Source: Datisca glomerata
Lineage: Eukaryota; Streptophyta; Magnoliopsida; Cucurbitales; Datiscaceae
NCBI GenBank assembly: GCA_003255025.1
Contig: QANY01005678.1
Coordinates: 694,703 to 758,702 of the forward strand
DNA: 64,000 nucleotides
Reading direction: 5' to 3'
Made by a program: the position numbers and the translations under genes. The notes beneath the pieces were generated by a model. It made no database searches. It had not been told where the DNA came from and was given only the letters and a program-made list of their open reading frames with translations. Each line of letters begins with the position of its first letter. The first letter of the stretch is position 1. This document shows positions 23,831-34,389 of the stretch, in pieces.

Positions 23831-24128
23831 GGGTTAATTTTTATGGATTTTGTTTCTAAGAGAATGTATCTGTAGAAACTGAGATTTTTGTTTTGTATTC
23901 AGGGACATAATGGAGTTTGTAAATGAAATGGTCTTTGGTAATTTGTGCTGGATCTTTCAGATGAGTAAATGAAGGCCTAATATGAAAGAGATTTTTGCTG
24001 TGTATTTGAAAATGTGAAATTGGTTATTCAAGTGATTGAGCATTAAAGGATTGACTATTTGGGAAATGGTAAAATTGTTTGACCAGATTTGGTTGGTAAT
24101 CAGGTCTGATAGACCCAAGTATTGCTGA

Positions 24129-24600
24129 TTAGGCTTGGTTAGGAGTAGAAGACTCCTCTTTAATTTGAGCCTTAAGGGTCAATTGTTGAGTCGAACACCC
24201 TGTTATTTTTGAACCATTCATCACATGATTTCTGAAAGTGATATTGATTCCTTTTATTAAGGATTCCTCAGCATGCTTATGATATTTTTGAAATCCATCA
24301 GGTGTGATGAAGAAATTTTCTTCCAGTATAAAAAATTCTTTTATTATTTTATTTGAAAATTCAATTTTGAAATTTACTTGTTTCAATAAGTTCATAGTTA
24401 AAAATTTTATGTTATCATAACATATTTCATTATCTTTGTGAAAACCTATTTTTTCACCATTTTCGTACCATTGAATTAATGCTACATTGAAGTCATGCTT
24501 CAACCCAACATCTTCTAAATTTGTTTCCAATTCATCAATTCAGTCATTTTTTGGATATTCAAATTCATTATAACCATAATTAATGAATGAGAGTTTTGAG
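24129..24600 (-). pseudogene. Segment A2: AlkB-like 2OG-Fe(II) dioxygenase domain
   Basis: An open 133-codon stretch (24129-24530) reads IQWYENGEKIGFHKDNEICY near its N-terminus. The HxD pair (24432-24440) is followed by YHKHAEES (distal His near residue 86) and ends GINITFRNH (Arg at residue 100). Spacing and order match the AlkB fold, whose members remove alkyl or methyl groups from nucleic acid using Fe(II) and 2-oxoglutarate. The HKDNE form resembles the AlkB domains of plant RNA-virus replicases more than host ALKBH proteins (inference). The first of the two Args usual in the final motif is Gly here. Upstream in another frame are residues that fit the N-terminal side of such a domain (NSHSLINYGY). 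A copy with the same order is in B3. Confidence 0.72.
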
Positions 24601-24609
24601 CAAAAAGCG

Positions 24610-25520
24610 GTGTCTTGCCATTGAGTTTTTTTTTATTTTAAAAGAACTTTGATTGAGTATTCGGAGTTTTACCTTTTCGTATTCTAGAAGGTCAAATTCT
24701 TCTATTGTAGATTCTTGGAATGATTTCCTGCAAAAATTCATGAGAAAGAAAGCTAGGAATTGAATTAAAAATCTAAGTAAATTAAATATTGAAATAAAAA
24801 ATGCTAAAAATAGATTGTTGTCTGGCAAAACATTGTTCGGAAGTAATCTCGATCGAAACATGTTTTGCAGATTTGTAATTAATTAAAAGAAATTTTTGGT
24901 TTAATAAAACAACTTGTATGATCTGATTAATGAAATAATAAAATTTAAATCCTGGAAATTTAATTGATTGAAATATTTGATTTTTCTTGTAGAGATAATT
25001 AAATTATTTTTTTATTAGCTTGGCAAACAATTTAAAGTGTTTTCAATATTGATCAACATATTTAGAGAAAATACTACTAATGTAAACAATTAAGAAATTC
25101 AATAGTACTGTCTAATAAGAATATTATTAATGTAGACAATTAAGAAACCAACAAATTGGTTGAAAATTCCATGTATTGTTCCTGGAGCATTTTTAAGATC
25201 AAATGGCATTATTTTCCATTTATAATTACCAAATGCAATTTTGTATTTATTAATCTTATTCATCTGGATTTTCCAGAATCCAGATTTTGTGTCAAATTCA
25301 GAGATCACAAGAGTATCTCGAAATCTGTTAATTAAGTTTATTTTGTTTGGTACTGGATATCTTATCCATTCATTATTAAGGGGCTTATGATTAATTACTA
25401 AACGAGGAACTCCTCGTTCTAGGATTCTAATTTGATACTGAAGAGCAGGATTTTGAGGTTATTCTTTAATTCTTTTGTAATTTATTTTGTCTTGTAGAAA
25501 ACACAATTGTTTATCTTTAC
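24610..25520 (-). pseudogene. Segment A2: reverse transcriptase region, active site YINN
   Basis: Minus-strand pieces cover the fingers (ILERGVPRLVINHKPLN-like), motif A (SEFDTKSGFWKIQ), the FDLKNAPGT motif B and motif C. The catalytic Asp pair is replaced: 25120-25137 reads V-Y-I-N-N-I. The downstream thumb-like part is frameshifted. From there the sequence passes to the AlkB-like region without any stretch that I recognise as RNase H. The enzyme would copy the virus RNA from a tRNA primer, but this copy is dead at several levels. Confidence 0.8.
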
Positions 25521-25532
25521 AAGACATCATAT

Positions 25533-25943
25533 TCACAGATTTAAAAATAGAATTTTTTTTAATGTATCCAATTTCTCATTGTGAGATAAAGAAAGAAATT
25601 TGAATTTAACAGGTTCATCTATGAGATAAGTAATTATCCCATCATGTTCTGTGGTAAAATGATACAACAGAGAAATGAATGGTAAACTTAAAATAATTTT
25701 ATTAGTCATATTAAAAACTAAGATAAATGATGTTTTGAAACATACGTTGTCTTGGCAAATATGAACTTTGAGGATTTCATAATTGATATGCATTCGAGTA
25801 CCATTAGCAGAGGATAATGATTCTTTTATCTTCTTGAAGTACTTGGTTGAAACTGGTCCTTCTTGCATACAATTCAAATCTACTCTTGAATTAACAAGAG
25901 CCATTGTAGTGAAATTAAAATCTTGAATAATTATTCTGACCAT
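25533..25943 (-). pseudogene. Segment A2: aspartic protease region
   Basis: Encodes MALVNSRVDLNCMQEG. In retroviral-type proteases the catalytic motif is D-S/T-G; here it reads N-S-R. The C-terminal side (KIILSLPFISLLYHF) fits the I-L-G-x-P flap-side motif with Gly changed to Ser. Both active-site changes are of G-to-A type. The reading continues into the linker before RT. This domain would process the polyprotein, but it is inactive here. Confidence 0.75.
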
Positions 25944-26099
25944 TATCTGCCATTTCTTTATTTTGATATGATTGATGATTTGGATGAAGTTATCATCATC
26001 TTGATTGTTGATAATGAGTTCTTCAACCTCATTATCAGAAATTGAGAATTTACTAGATTCTCTGAGTTCGCTAAATTCATGATTTTTAATTAAACACTA

Positions 26100-26890
26100 T
26101 TTTTAAAATGTTTAATTCTTTGCTTATTTCTGTGTTTGAATTTTTTATTTCTTTTATTTCAATTTTAATACTTTTAACTTTTAACTTCCTGTAAGGTAAC
26201 TTCTTTTTCCTTTCCTTTAATCTTAATGAAGTTTTCAAAAGTTTGTGAAAGGCTTACAATATTGTTGTTACTAGACTTAGTACTTTCTTTCTTTAGAATT
26301 ACAATTCTAAGTCTTTCAATGTATTCTTGTTTTTCTGAATTTTCAATTTTGCTAATTAAATCCAACAAGAGGTTTTCTTGTTCTTCATTTTTACTTAAAA
26401 CATTAACTTTTTGACAACAACTATCCCTACACCCCATTGAGATGTTAGGAGAATCACTGTCAGATCTCGAAGAGTTAGACACTAAGGATTCAAAGTATTC
26501 AAATTCTCCTAAATCATCACTATCACTCTCATAGTATTCTATTGATTCTATTACAATTCTTGTTTATCTTCATGAGAGATTTTTAATTGATTCATTTTAT
26601 TCATAACTTAGTAGATGTTTCAAAAATGACCATTCTGCCCACATTTAAAACACTTAATTTTACTTTTGTCAATATATTTTTATTGAATTTTCATCTAGAA
26701 TAATTCTTATTCTTAGAGAAACCTTTGTCAAAGTTTTTATTCTTTGAAAAGTATTGATCAAAATTTTTATTCTCCTATGAGGCTTGTGGGTCCTTCTAGG
26801 GCTTAAGTGAAATTTCTTCCTATTTTTTTTAGGAAGGAGCAATAGCAGGTACACCATAATGCTCGCAAAAATTACCAAATTCATATTCGG
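26100..26890 (-). pseudogene. Segment A2: CCHC knuckle, acidic linker and coiled-coil region
   Basis: The CCHC region near 26590-26660 reads CFKCGQNGH and then hits a stop, so the last Cys is lost. Before it is a basic stretch (RKKFHLSPRRTHKPHRRIK) typical of nucleic-acid-binding coat protein tails. After it (26174-26482) come a Ser/Asp-rich segment, MGCRDSCCQK, and a charged helix-rich stretch likely to form a coiled coil. The same order occurs in A1, B3 and C. Confidence 0.7.
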
Positions 26891-26899
26891 TAGTTTTAT

Positions 26900-27570
26900 T
26901 TTTTTTAATTTGTTTATTGATTTTCATATCAATGCATAATCTAATACCTCCCCTTTGTATTGTAGTTATTATTTTACCGTAGGTAGGCCTATTATAGTCT
27001 AAGCTTTCTAGGTCATTACTAAAGACAGTTCTAATTTTATGTGCGAATAAATTGGGTAATCCATTATTAATTTTTTCTTTCCAGAAGGGTTGATTACTAT
27101 CATCCCTTGTCAGTATCTCGACAAAAATATATTTTTGTATCAGTAGAAATCACTTAAGGTTGGACACTAATATTGGTTAATTGATCTAGGATGCGCAAAG
27201 TTATATTACTTGGCTTTCCAATGAAGTGCTCAATTATTGCGTAAAGGAGTGTATTGATGCCATTAGATATCAATACACTGAAGTGCTCAATTATTGCTTT
27301 CCAATGAAGTGCTCAATTATTTCTCGATCCTCTCCAATAATTGAGGTTCCTTTAACATCAATCTTAACTGCTGAAATGATGATATTTTAGGATTATTTTG
27401 TGAGATTTTTTTCTTACCAGGAATGAAACATTCATGTGAATCCTGTGACTAAAAGATTTATTATCTCATTGTGTGGCATACTGTGTGTGGTAATGTAGTT
27501 ATTATCTACCATTGCCATGTGCTACAATTTGTTGAGAACTTCCTACTCAGAAAGTCCCTCAATATTCTAT
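26900..27570 (-). pseudogene. Segment A2: coat protein core, with local duplication
   Basis: Contains broken coat-protein core sequence around the FWKEKINNGLPNLFAHKIR motif (about 27030-27095). 27210-27320 repeats the AAGTGCTCAATTATTG words three times, a small local duplication not present in the other copies. Many stops. Confidence 0.6.
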
Positions 27571-27689
27571 TCATACAATTTCTCTACAGACACAGAAAAA
27601 TGATTAATTAAAGAATTTTAAAAAATGTGAATATCAGGAGGAATAGGATTTTTAGGCCATTTCCTTTCTAATTTATTAATTTCTAAATG

Positions 27690-28945
27690 ATTATTCAATA
27701 TTATTAATATTTGAAGATTCACTTATTGTGGATTCTAACATATAACTTTCTAAATCTGAATTATTGTCTTGATTAATTACATTCAGAGAAGACAATTTAA
27801 TTGATTTATTAATTTCAAACGTTTCTTTAATATTATGAATGTTTGAAGATTCATGATTTGTGGATGGCTCATATGTGGGTTCTGACCTATGGCTTTCTAT
27901 ATCTAAAATCTTATCTTGATTAATCACCTTTAATTCTTGAAGTATATTATCAATCTGTTTATTAAGAGGAATAATATTTAAAGTGGTTTTACCTGAAAGA
28001 TTTATTAAAGATTTTTCTTTCAGTGGTTCATTGGGTTTAGGATCATGAAGATCATCAACCTTATTTTCAATTTTGTCTAATTATTCACCTCTTGTAATTA
28101 GACTTTGATGGGTGTAATTGAGTTGTTCAACTACTTTTTTATTTGGTTATTCTTCCTTTGAAATTTTAAAAGGAGAAGCAGTGATTAAAGAATTTTATGG
28201 TTAATCATTATCTTTTCGGGTGGTGGATGACTGGCAAACACTATACTGAAGTCGTCCTTGACCCATTTAGATTTAAAAATTACATTAATATTTTTGTCAT
28301 AAATATCCTTGATATAATCATGGAAAAACATGTCACTTTTAAATTCTTGCATGAATGCCTTCGATTCAGCAAATATGATTTTTCTTTGATCCATATTTTA
28401 TGAATCTCTGAACCTATTACGTCTATTGAGATTGAATGAGTCATTATTGTGTTGGGTTAGATCTTCCCAATCTGGTTTGTATTCTTGGCTCAAGGTGTCT
28501 ATATTCAGGACTAAGAGTTGAGCATTTACAGGATGATAGGTTCCTTGGAAATCTGATTTAGTGGGTACTTTAGGTTCGTCAGATTGCTCAGACTTATTAT
28601 CGAAGCTTTGTTGACTAACTTGAGAACTTGTGGCTATGCCTTTAAGTCTTAAATTTTTTATTTTTTATTTTTTTAATTCTTATTCTAATGGTTAAATCCT
28701 AAGATCTTGATCATTATTAATGCATGATCCAAAAAAGGAATTTTTAGGGATACTAGACTAGTTATACTCCCTAATTTAAGGATTAGAACTAAAAAATTAG
28801 AAATTAGTTTTCGCAGTATCATCCATGTACTACTGAATATTATTAACATCTTTAATATGATGCTTAATTTTATTAGAAGAAAGTAGAAGAAGAAAGATTT
28901 ACAAAAGAGGGGGAAGAAAGATTGCTTTGTTTTCAAAACAAATTT
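27690..28945 (-). pseudogene. Segment A2: movement-protein remnant and N-terminal coat region
   Basis: From the right: a movement-protein remnant lacking its core (deletion point near 28849-28856), a linker, then an MDQRKIIFAESKAFMQEF-type region (28185-28394) and a Ser/Asn/Glu-rich spacer with repeated ESTYESSTINESS-like words (27691-27927). These spacers are likely disordered. Frame breaks occur throughout. Confidence 0.65.
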
Positions 28946-29010
28946 CTCTCAAAATTGTTAGTAAAAAATATGACAGACAAAATATAATTTTGTATCTATC
29001 AATCTGATTT
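28860..29010 (-). other. Junction A1/A2: RT cut and joined to viral 3' non-coding sequence
   Basis: Reading the minus strand, RT breaks off just after DTKSGFW-like residues (29010-29035). About 60 bp later the AACAATTTTGAGAGAAA and GTTTTGAAAACAAAGCAAT blocks of the viral 3' region appear (compare 44125-44160). They then pass directly into the movement-protein remnant of A2 without leader or primer site. Confidence 0.65.
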
Positions 29011-29231
29011 TACCAAAATCCAGATTTTATGTCAAGATTATCTCCAAGTGTGTTAATGAAGTTCCTTTTGTTTGGTATTGAATATTTTATCCATTCCAAA
29101 ACATTGTTAAAGGGTTTATAATTAATGAGGAACGCTTTGTTCAAGATTTTAATTTGATTTTGATGAGCTTGTTCTTCAATTTTGTTTTGCAGAAAACATA
29201 ATTGTTTTCTTTTGCAAGAAATTAAGTTCAT
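29010..29231 (-). pseudogene. Segment A1: N-terminal part of the reverse transcriptase
   Basis: Encodes the connector and fingers region ending near LGDNLDIKSGFW. The segment is truncated here, so motif C is missing. Confidence 0.7.
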
Positions 29232-29259
29232 GGATTTGAAGAATAGAATTTTGTTTTAG

Positions 29260-29640
29260 AGTTTTCAATTTCTCATTGTGAGAAAAGAGAGAAATTTGAA
29301 TTTTACAGGTTCATCCATGGGATAAGTAATTATCTCATCATGCTCTGTTGTAAATGGATACAGTATAAAGATGAATAGTAAACCCAAGATTATTTTGGTT
29401 GTCATATTTTTCACTAAGACAAATGATGTTTTAAAACATATATTGTCTTGGTAAATATGAACTTTGGGGATTTCATATTTGATATGAATACGAGTATCAT
29501 TGGCAGAGGACAAATATTTTTTTGTCTTCTTGAAGTACTTGGTTGGAACGAGTTTTTCATGTATACAATTCAAGTCTGATCCTGAATCAAAAAGAGCCAT
29601 TGTTGTGAAATCAAAATCTTGAATTATTATTTTGACTATT
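29260..29640 (-). pseudogene. Segment A1: aspartic protease region, DSG retained
   Basis: Reads MALFDSGSDLNCIHE, the only copy in the cluster with the D-S-G catalytic triplet intact, followed by PTKYFKKTKKYLSSA and KIILGLLFIF. Coding is open for 111 codons and then frameshifts. Confidence 0.75.
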
Positions 29641-29799
29641 ATGTGCCATTTTTTTTTATTTTGATCTGATTCATAATTTGCATGAAATTATCATTGTTTT
29701 GATTGTTGATGATAGGTTCTTCAAGCTCATTATCAGAAATAAAAAATCTACTAGGTTCTCATAGTTCACTAGATTCATAATTTTTAATTAAACTCTCTA

Positions 29800-30600
29800 T
29801 ATTCAAAAGGTTTAATTCTTCTTTTATTTCTGTATTTGAAATTTTTAATTCTTTTATTTCAATTTTAATATTTTTAATTTCTTTGTAAAGTTCCTGTAAG
29901 GTAACTTCTTTTTCCGTTCCTTTAACCTTATTGAATTTTTTGAGGGTTTATTAAAGGATTGTGGTATTGTTATTATTAGACTTAGTATTTTCTTTCTTTA
30001 TGATTAATTTCCTAAGTCTCTCCAGATATTCTTGTTTTAATTCTGGATTCTCAATTTTACTAATTAAGTCTAACAAAAGGTTTTATTATTCTTCATTTTT
30101 ATTTTATGACAACAACTATCCCTACACCCCATTAAGATATTAGGATAATCGCTGTCAGAACTTGAAGAGTTATATTAAGAGGATTTGGAGGATTCAAATT
30201 CTCCTAAATATTCATCACTACTCTTGTAATAATCTATTGTTTCTAAGATTCTAAAAAATTCTTGTTTATCTTTTTTGATAAAAGTAAGATAAGTGTTTTC
30301 AATATGGCCAAAGTGGCATCTTTCTAATACTTGTCAAGTTAAAAATAAAATCAATCAATTAATTTTTATTCTTAGAGATACGTTTGTAAAAATTATTATT
30401 CTGTGAAAAGTATTGGTAAGAAAATTTTATGTCTATTTTTGTGGTATTGTTTCCTATGAGGCTTGTGAGACCTTCTAGGGCTTAAATGATTTTTTTTTGT
30501 ATTTCTCTGGGAAGGAGCAATAGTGGGTAAACCATATTACTTGCAAAAATTATCTACTTCATATTTGACAGGTTTATTTTATTTTTTTAATTTATTTATT
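29800..30600 (-). pseudogene. Segment A1: CCHC and acidic-linker region, broken
   Basis: The knuckle near 30300-30330 reads DKCFQYGQSG and then frameshifts, so both the second Cys and the His-Cys half are lost. The basic region (about 30440-30520) and the MGCRDSCCHK-like motif (about 30105-30130) can still be followed. Confidence 0.65.
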
Positions 30601-30623
30601 GATTTTCATATCTACACACATTC

Positions 30624-31300
30624 TTAGACATTTCTTATGTATTTAGTAATTATTACACCGTAGGTAAGACTATCATTGTCTATGTTACCTAGGTCATGAC
30701 TAAGGACAGTTCTAATTTTGTGTGTGAACAAATTGGGTAATCCATTGATAAATTTTTCCTTCCAGAAGGTTTGATTACTATCATCCCTTGTCATTATTCT
30801 AGACAAAAATATATTTTTGTAGTAGTGAAAATCACTTAGGGCTGGACACCTAAGATTGATCAATTGATCATGGATACACGAAGTAACATTACTTGGGGTT
30901 CCAATGAAGTGTTCAATTATTGTATAAAGAAGTGTATTGATTGCATTGGGCATTATTTCCTTATCTTCTCCAATAATTAGGGCTCCTTCAGCATCAATCT
31001 TCACTGCCTGAAAGAATGGTATTTTTATATTTTTCTGTGAGATATTTTTCCCACTAGGAATGTAACATTCCATGTGAATCATGTGACTAAGAGATTGATT
31101 ACCTTATTGTGAAGTAAATTGTTTGTGATAATGTTGCTATTAGCTATCATTGCCATTTGCTGTAGTTTGTTAAGGACTTCCTGTTCAGAAAGACCATCAA
31201 TATTCTATTCGTATAATTTTTCTGCAGACACAAAAAATTGATTAACTAAATAATTTTCAGTAATTTGAATGTTATGAGGAATAGGCTTTTTAAGCCATTT
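30624..31300 (-). pseudogene. Segment A1: coat protein core
   Basis: A 152-codon open piece (30624-31082) includes KIDAEGALIIGEDKEIMPNA, a histidine-containing stretch and FWKEKFINGLPNLFTHKIRT. This W/F-K-E-K-F-x-N-G-L-P motif is characteristic of caulimovirid coat proteins. A short piece upstream (about 31150-31250) has the NKLQQMAM-type helix. It would form the capsid shell. Confidence 0.75.
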
Positions 31301-31542
31301 CTTTTCTAAATTTTTAAATGTATCTTCAATATTATTAATGTTTGAAGATTTTTAGACTGTGAATGATTCATAGGTAGATTCTAAATCATGGCTTTCTAAT
31401 TCTGAACTACTGTCTTGGTTAATAACCTTAACAGAATAAGATGATTCAATAGATTTATTCTTCAATTTTTGAAGCATTTTGTCAATCTATTTATAAGAGG
31501 AACAATATTTAGAGTGATTTTATTTGAAATATTTATTAAAGG

Positions 31543-31926
31543 TTATTCTTTTAGGGATTCATTAGGTTTAGGTTCATATAGAACACCAACCTTATTCTCA
31601 ATTTTATCTAATTGTTTACCTATTGTAATTAAACTTTGATTGGTATAATTGAGTTGTTCAACTACTTTTTTATTAGGTTCCTCTTCTTTTGACATCTTGA
31701 AAGGAGAAGTAGTGATTAAAGAATTTTTATGATTAATTATGATTTTTTCAGGTGGTGGATGATTAGCAGTCACCACACTGGAGTTTTCCTTCACCCATTT
31801 AGATTTGGAAATCACTTTAATATTCTTTTCATATATATCCTCGATAAAATCAAGAAAAAACATGTCAACTCTTAATTCTTGCATGAATGTCTTCCATTCA
31901 GCAAGTATGTTTTTTCTTTGATTCAT
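31543..31926 (-). pseudogene. Segment A1: N-terminal coat/linker region
   Basis: 127 open codons: MNQRKNILAEWKTFMQELRV, a DFIEDIYEKN motif, then KKVVEQLNYTNQSLITIGKQ, which has heptad-like spacing suited to a coiled coil. Equivalent regions occur in B1, B2, B3 and C. I do not know its function; in this family an N-terminal coiled coil often supports assembly. Confidence 0.6.
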
Positions 31927-32444
31927 ATTATATGAATCTCTGAATCCATTTCATTTATTGAGATTGGCTGGATCATTATTGTGTTGGCTTAGACCTTCCC
32001 AATCAGGTTTATATTTTTGGTTCAAGGTTCCTAGATTTAAGACTAAGAGTTGTGGATTAACTTGGAAATTTGATTCAGTGTGTGCTTTTGGTTCGTCAGA
32101 TTGTTCAGGCTTGTTATCAAAGACAGTCTGACTAACTAGGGAACATGTGGCTATGCCTTAAAGTCTAAATTTTTTTATTTTTTTATTTTTTAATTCTTGT
32201 TCTAATTGTTAAATCCTAAGATCCTGATCATAACTAACAGATGATCCAAAAAAGGAATTCCTGGGGGTACTCGACTGGTTATATTCCCTAATTTGAGGAT
32301 TAGAACTAGAAGATTGGAAATTAATTTTAACAGTACCATTCATGTACTGATGGATGTAATCTACATCTTCAATTGGGCGTTGTATTTGAGTGGGTTGTCT
32401 TTTATTAGTTAAAACTAATTTGTAGGCAAAGTATTATCAGACCA

Positions 32445-33116
32445 CCTAATTATTTTATGGACTCGGTATTGGTATTATTTTGGCTAGATTGTATCAACAA
32501 GTTTTGGTTTTTTGGACCCCTATTGATGGCTTGAAAATTCTAAAAATTAAAGCTAGGGGTTGGGTACCTTCTAAGACTTGGTAACCACTAGTTTTAATAT
32601 TCAAAGCTAATGATTTTAGAATATGGGGGTCTGCTAAACTAACAGGCAAATCTGGAAAACAATCGAAATAGATTGGACTATTACAAGTGAGGATTCAATT
32701 AATCTTAAAATACTATCATTAAAATTTGTGAATCTTGCATCTCGCAAGGCTAGCAAGACAAAGATATTTAGGCATCTCCTTGTGAGTGGTTTAACTCTAA
32801 TCTGGACTAAACCAAAATGAAGAAAATTATATCCTTCTTCAATGTGATGTTTAATTGTATTAGAAAAAAGTAATTGACAAGTTTCATTCTCTTTCCCAAT
32901 AGCATAAATGTTTTCAATTATTTTTACATGATGCTGAGGCTTGAAAGAAGCAACAGACCATGTTGATTTGTAAGAGATTTTGGGTATATTCCATACCCTA
33001 TGATCTATTTGATCATCTGCAAGGTATTCAAAATGTTCTTCATTTATTATTATTGGTATTGTGGTCATTGTAGATCTATTGCTACGAGAAGAATTACTTT
33101 TAAATAATCTACTCAT
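32445..33116 (-). pseudogene. Segment A1: movement protein (30K superfamily), longest copy
   Basis: ATG at 33116 opens 160 codons. Motifs seen are a N-terminal Ser-rich segment, DDQIDHRVWNIPK, the LLFSNTIKHHIEEGYNF stretch, LHFGLVQIRVKPLTRR and LLALRDARFTNFNDS. The G-L-V-Q plus L-R-D-A-R pattern is typical of caulimovirid movement proteins, which form tubules through plasmodesmata. After 32634 the frame shifts but related coding can be followed to about 32445. The core lost in A2, B1 and B2 is kept here. Confidence 0.8.
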
Positions 33117-33518
33117 TGTACAAATAACTAAATTATTTTTATGGTTGAAAATTTCATACTATATTTTGATTGATAATCTGCTATGACTTCTACAACCTCC
33201 TACTAGGTTGACTCTTTATCACTTTGCCCCTACAACCACCCTACCCTCGAGATTTAGATATCTAAGAGGTCTTATTATGGTGCCTGAAGCTAACCAAATA
33301 AAAGTTGATACGTCAGCCTCTGGTTAACCAGATTCACAGATTAGATAATCAAATATTACAGAGAAATAATCAAGCACAAAAATAACCAGCCACTTGGACA
33401 GATAGTGAGATTATTCAGGAAAGCAATTGATAAACAATAATAACAAAAACCATCCATAATAGGCAGTGAACAGATTAATTATGCAGATAATTATGTAAAC
33501 AGCAAATACACCCCACGA

Positions 33519-33536
33519 GGTTTAACTTTGATACCA
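33519..33536 (-). other. Segment A1: viral primer-binding site
   Basis: Minus strand TGGTATCAAAGTTAAACC, close to the tRNA-Met-type site (TGGTATCAGAGC) used by caulimovirids. It lies 403 bp before the movement-protein ATG. Confidence 0.8.
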
Positions 33537-33635
33537 AAAGGCGCAGAATCAAGTATAATTATGAGAAATTAAAGAGGAGCTATTAAGATGCAAGAATTAA
33601 ACAGTAAAATAGTAAAACTTAATTCTGCGCCTCTA
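33537..33635. other. Head-to-head join between segments A1 and B1
   Basis: GCGCAGAATCAAG on the left and CTTAATTCTGCGC on the right mirror each other next to two diverging primer sites. The left arm includes ~80 bp of viral 3' terminal sequence (compare 44300-44379, inverted), which places the junction near 33615-33620. Confidence 0.75.
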
Positions 33636-33653
33636 TGGTATCAAAACCAAACC
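33636..33653 (+). other. Segment B1: viral primer-binding site
   Basis: TGGTATCAAAACCAAACC, opening the plus-strand leader (33654-34068). The leader has the TTCACCGCCTATTATGG block shared with B2. Confidence 0.8.
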
Positions 33654-34068
33654 TGGTGGGGAGATTTACTATTTACTTCATTGTCTGTATAGTTAATCTG
33701 TTCACCGCCTATTATGGCTAGTTATTGCTTTTGTTGTTTGTCAATTGCTTACCTGAATAATTACTTTTATTTAATATCACTCTCCGCCAAAACGACTGGT
33801 TATTTTTATGCTTGATTATTTCTCTGTAATATTTGTTTATCTAACATGTGAATCTCCTTTGTCAGAGGTTGACGTATCAGCTTTTATTTGGTTAGCTTCA
33901 AGCACCATAATAAGACTTCTTAGAGACGTAAATCCCGAATGTAGGGTGGTTGTAGGGGCAAAGTCGTGAATAGAGAACCTGGTAGGAAGTTGTAGAAGTC
34001 ACAACAAATTAATAATCAAAATATGGTATGGAATTTTCAATTATAAGAATAATTTAGTTATTTGAGCC

Positions 34069-34380
34069 ATGAGTAAATTATCTAGAAGTAGTTTTTCTAG
34101 TAGCATTGGGCCTACGATAACTTCAATATCTGACATAATAGATGAAAAATATTTTAAATTAATAGATGATCAAGTAGATCATTGGGTATGGAATATACCC
34201 ATAATCCTTAATATTTACAATTCTAAGTGGTCTGATGCTTCCCCCAAGCCTCGGCATCCTAAAAAAATAATTAAAAAAATATATGCTCTTGGAAAAGAGC
34301 ATGAAACCTGCAAAATGCTTTCTTTAAATAAAATTAAAAATGTTAATAACATCCAGCAGTAGGTGAATGGTACTGATAAA
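34069..34380 (+). pseudogene. Segment B1: movement-protein N-terminus with core deleted
   Basis: ATG at 34069 opens 97 codons with DDQVDHWVWNIP and ALGKEHETCKMLSLNKI. It then jumps to the NNIQQ-type sequence that lies ~500 bp further on in C. The G-L-V-Q core is absent. Confidence 0.7.
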
Positions 34381-34389
34381 TTATGTAGT

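Noticed and set aside
24129..24600. Host ALKBH gene captured next to the virus
   Set aside because: The same RT-to-AlkB order occurs in an independent, opposite-strand segment (B3), and no introns or host gene context are seen. The domain travels with the virus.
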